From positions 1-44,285 of the forward strand of contig NZ_JAQVCN010000039.1 in NCBI RefSeq assembly GCF_028689785.1: 44,285 nucleotides of DNA, given 5' to 3'. The DNA comes from Zoogloea sp. Lineage in GTDB: Bacteria > Pseudomonadota > Gammaproteobacteria > Burkholderiales > Rhodocyclaceae. The notes beneath the pieces were generated by a model. That model had not been told where the DNA came from and did no database searches. It saw nothing but the letters and a program-made list of their open reading frames with translations. Made by a program: the position numbers and the translations under genes. Below, piece after piece: positions 43,238 to 44,285 of the stretch (positions are counted from its first letter, which is position 1; each line of letters opens with the position of its first letter).

Positions 43238-43966
43238 ATGGCGGGTCATTCCAAGTGGGCCAATATCCAGCACCGCAAGGGCCGGCAGGACGAGAAGCGC
43301 GGCCGGGTCTTCTCCCGGCTGGCCAAGGAAATCACCGTGGCAGCCCGCATGGGCGGAGGCGATGCCGCCTTCAACCCGCGCCTGCGCCTGGCGGTGGACA
43401 AGGCCAAGGCCGTCAACATGCCCGCCGACAACATCGATCGTGCCGTCAAGAAGGGCACCGGCGAGCTGGAAGGCGTGACCTATGAAGAATCGCGCTACGA
43501 GGGCTACGGCATTGCCGGCGCCGCGGTGATGGTGGACTGCCTGACCGACAACAAGACCCGCACCGTGGCCGATGTGCGCCATGCCTTCAACAAGTACGGC
43601 GGCAACATGGGCACCGACGGCTGTGTGGCCTTCCAGTTCAAGCACTGCGGCCAGCTGCTGTTTGCGCCGGGCACTTCGGAGGACGCGCTGATGGAGGCCG
43701 CCCTCGAAGCCGGCGCCGATGATGTGGCCACCAATGACGACGGTTCCATCGAGGTGCTGACCGATCCCTACCAGTTCGGCGAGGTGCGCGAAGCTCTCGA
43801 AAAGGCTGGCTTCACTGCAGAGTTCGGCGAAGTCACCATGAAGCCCCTCAACGAGACCGAACTGGTCGGCGATGATGCCTTGCGCATGCAGAAGCTGCTC
43901 GACGCGCTGGAGTCTCTGGACGACGTGCAGGCGGTGTATACCTCGGCCGCCATGGACGAGGAGTAA
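43238..43966 (+). CDS. yebC: YebC/PmpR-family transcription/translation factor
   Basis: A 242-residue protein with the full YebC signature: [20 protein letters not shown] at the N-terminus, [37 protein letters not shown] and a C-terminal [19 protein letters not shown]. Family members act as regulators or, as shown for some, ease ribosome stalling at proline-rich sites. AAGGA lies ten bases before the ATG. In many bacteria yebC precedes ruvC; here it is followed by a repeat and an IS, so that link, if any, is broken or lies outside the window. Confidence 0.96.
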   Translation: MAGHSKWANIQHRKGRQDEKRGRVFSRLAKEITVAARMGGGDAAFNPRLRLAVDKAKAVNMPADNIDRAVKKGTGELEGVTYEESRYEGYGIAGAAVMVDCLTDNKTRTVADVRHAFNKYGGNMGTDGCVAFQFKHCGQLLFAPGTSEDALMEAALEAGADDVATNDDGSIEVLTDPYQFGEVREALEKAGFTAEFGEVTMKPLNETELVGDDALRMQKLLDALESLDDVQAVYTSAAMDEE

Positions 43967-44086
43967 GTTCCTTCCCCGGCCAGCCCCGTGACGCGGGGTA
44001 TGGCACCTGTGGAGGCGAGTTCATCCACGCTTGATGCCTGGCGTCACAGGTGGGCAGGTGATCAACGGCCCGTACGCAGCTCTCCC

Positions 44087-44154
44087 GTGGGGTCGAATTC
44101 ATTCGACCTCGGACTTGGATTAACGGCATGCCGATGATTCAGACGACTGAGGTC
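44087..44154. repeat. REP-like element (GTCGAAT arm type) interrupted by an IS
   Basis: The left arm GTGGGGTCGAATTCATTCGACC and core CTCGGACTTGGATTAACGGCAT are present. The right arm stops at GAGGTC (44149-44154), where IS sequence begins. The missing outer half of the arm matches the remnant seen at 107-124 after the other IS copy. Confidence 0.88.
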
Positions 44155-44285
44155 AATAAGATGGACTCCTCCCTCCTTCAACGGCTTCGATGAGCCAGAC
44201 TGGGAAGTGTCACCCCCCGGTCAATCAGAAAGAAGGAGTCCGTCATGAAGATTACGCGCATTGGCCTTGATCTGGCGAAGAGCGT
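44155..44285 (+). mobile_element. Left (5') end of an IS110/IS1111-group insertion sequence, partial
   Basis: It begins directly after the truncated REP arm. The subterminal inverted repeat ATGGACTCCTCCC lies at 44161-44173, six bases inside the junction, and matches the reverse complement of 90-102. The leader to the transposase start is 90 bases. The element runs off the window. Confidence 0.85.
44245..44285 (+). CDS. IS110-family transposase, N-terminal fragment
   Basis: The first 13 residues are MKITRIGLDLAKS, the opening typical of IS110-family DEDD transposases. The Asp of GLDLAK is the first catalytic acidic residue of the RuvC-like domain. AAGAAGGAG at 44229-44237 is a strong ribosome-binding site. 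The gene is cut by the window edge, not by mutation. IS110 enzymes use an RNA-guided recombination mechanism without the usual target duplication. Confidence 0.9.
   Translation, partial: MKITRIGLDLAKS

Overview
The window is a GC-rich chromosomal segment. Gene content suggests a betaproteobacterium, probably of the Rhodocyclales (Azospira/Dechlorosoma-like); this taxonomic placement is inferred from gene content and repeats, not proven. Coding is dense and mostly in short operons. No tRNA, rRNA or CRISPR array was seen.

Layout. (1) 1-124: the outgoing end of an IS110/IS1111-group element inserted in a REP-like repeat. (2) 269-5436: a pyrimidine-salvage/degradation cluster of the URC type: URC1-like GTP cyclohydrolase II homologue, URC4-like DUF1688 protein, uracil phosphoribosyltransferase, a RutR-like TetR regulator and cytosine deaminase. 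A near-perfect RutR operator precedes the first gene. (3) 5515-6613: DUF3617 protein and acyl-CoA thioesterase. (4) 7417-11161: HGSNAT-like membrane protein, DUF2946 protein and TonB-dependent receptor, probably metal-related. (5) 11429-20874: TorF-type porin, then an APC permease followed by a heme-dependent oxidative N-demethylase (dimethylamine monooxygenase-like) set. That set is a DmmA-like zinc-ribbon protein, a FMN/2Fe-2S reductase and a DUF3445 heme subunit. An acyl-CoA-dehydrogenase-like protein lacking the usual catalytic glutamate, a flavin reductase and a DUF1989-GcvT fusion follow. (6) 21218-28952: small membrane protein, MocR-type regulator divergent from a flavin split-barrel protein, a zinc-less MDR oxidoreductase, an ECF sigma/anti-sigma pair with a DUF3455 lipoprotein, and a PAS-PAS-PAS-degenerate-GGDEF protein. 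(7) 29170-34159: K+-channel-like protein, OmpR/TctE-type two-component system, cytochrome b561, a Cyc2-like monoheme porin-cytochrome and a class I cytochrome c. (8) 34335-40175: NarX/NarL-type two-component system, a GcvT-family aminomethyltransferase, PurU and FolD. (9) 40162-43966: ABC1 kinase, DUF853 ATPase and YebC. (10) 44087-44285: a REP element interrupted by the start of another copy of the same IS.

How the parts fit. The DUF3445/DmmA/reductase proteins should oxidatively remove N-methyl groups. GcvT-like proteins would pass the carbon to tetrahydrofolate, FolD would interconvert methylene- and formyl-THF, and PurU would release formate. The NarX/NarL-type pair next to this C1 module is a plausible regulator. 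The b561 / porin-cytochrome / cytochrome c operon looks like an electron conduit across the outer membrane.

At least twelve REP-like palindromic elements with two arm types lie between genes. IS110-group elements are inserted at the same base position of a repeat arm at both ends of the window.
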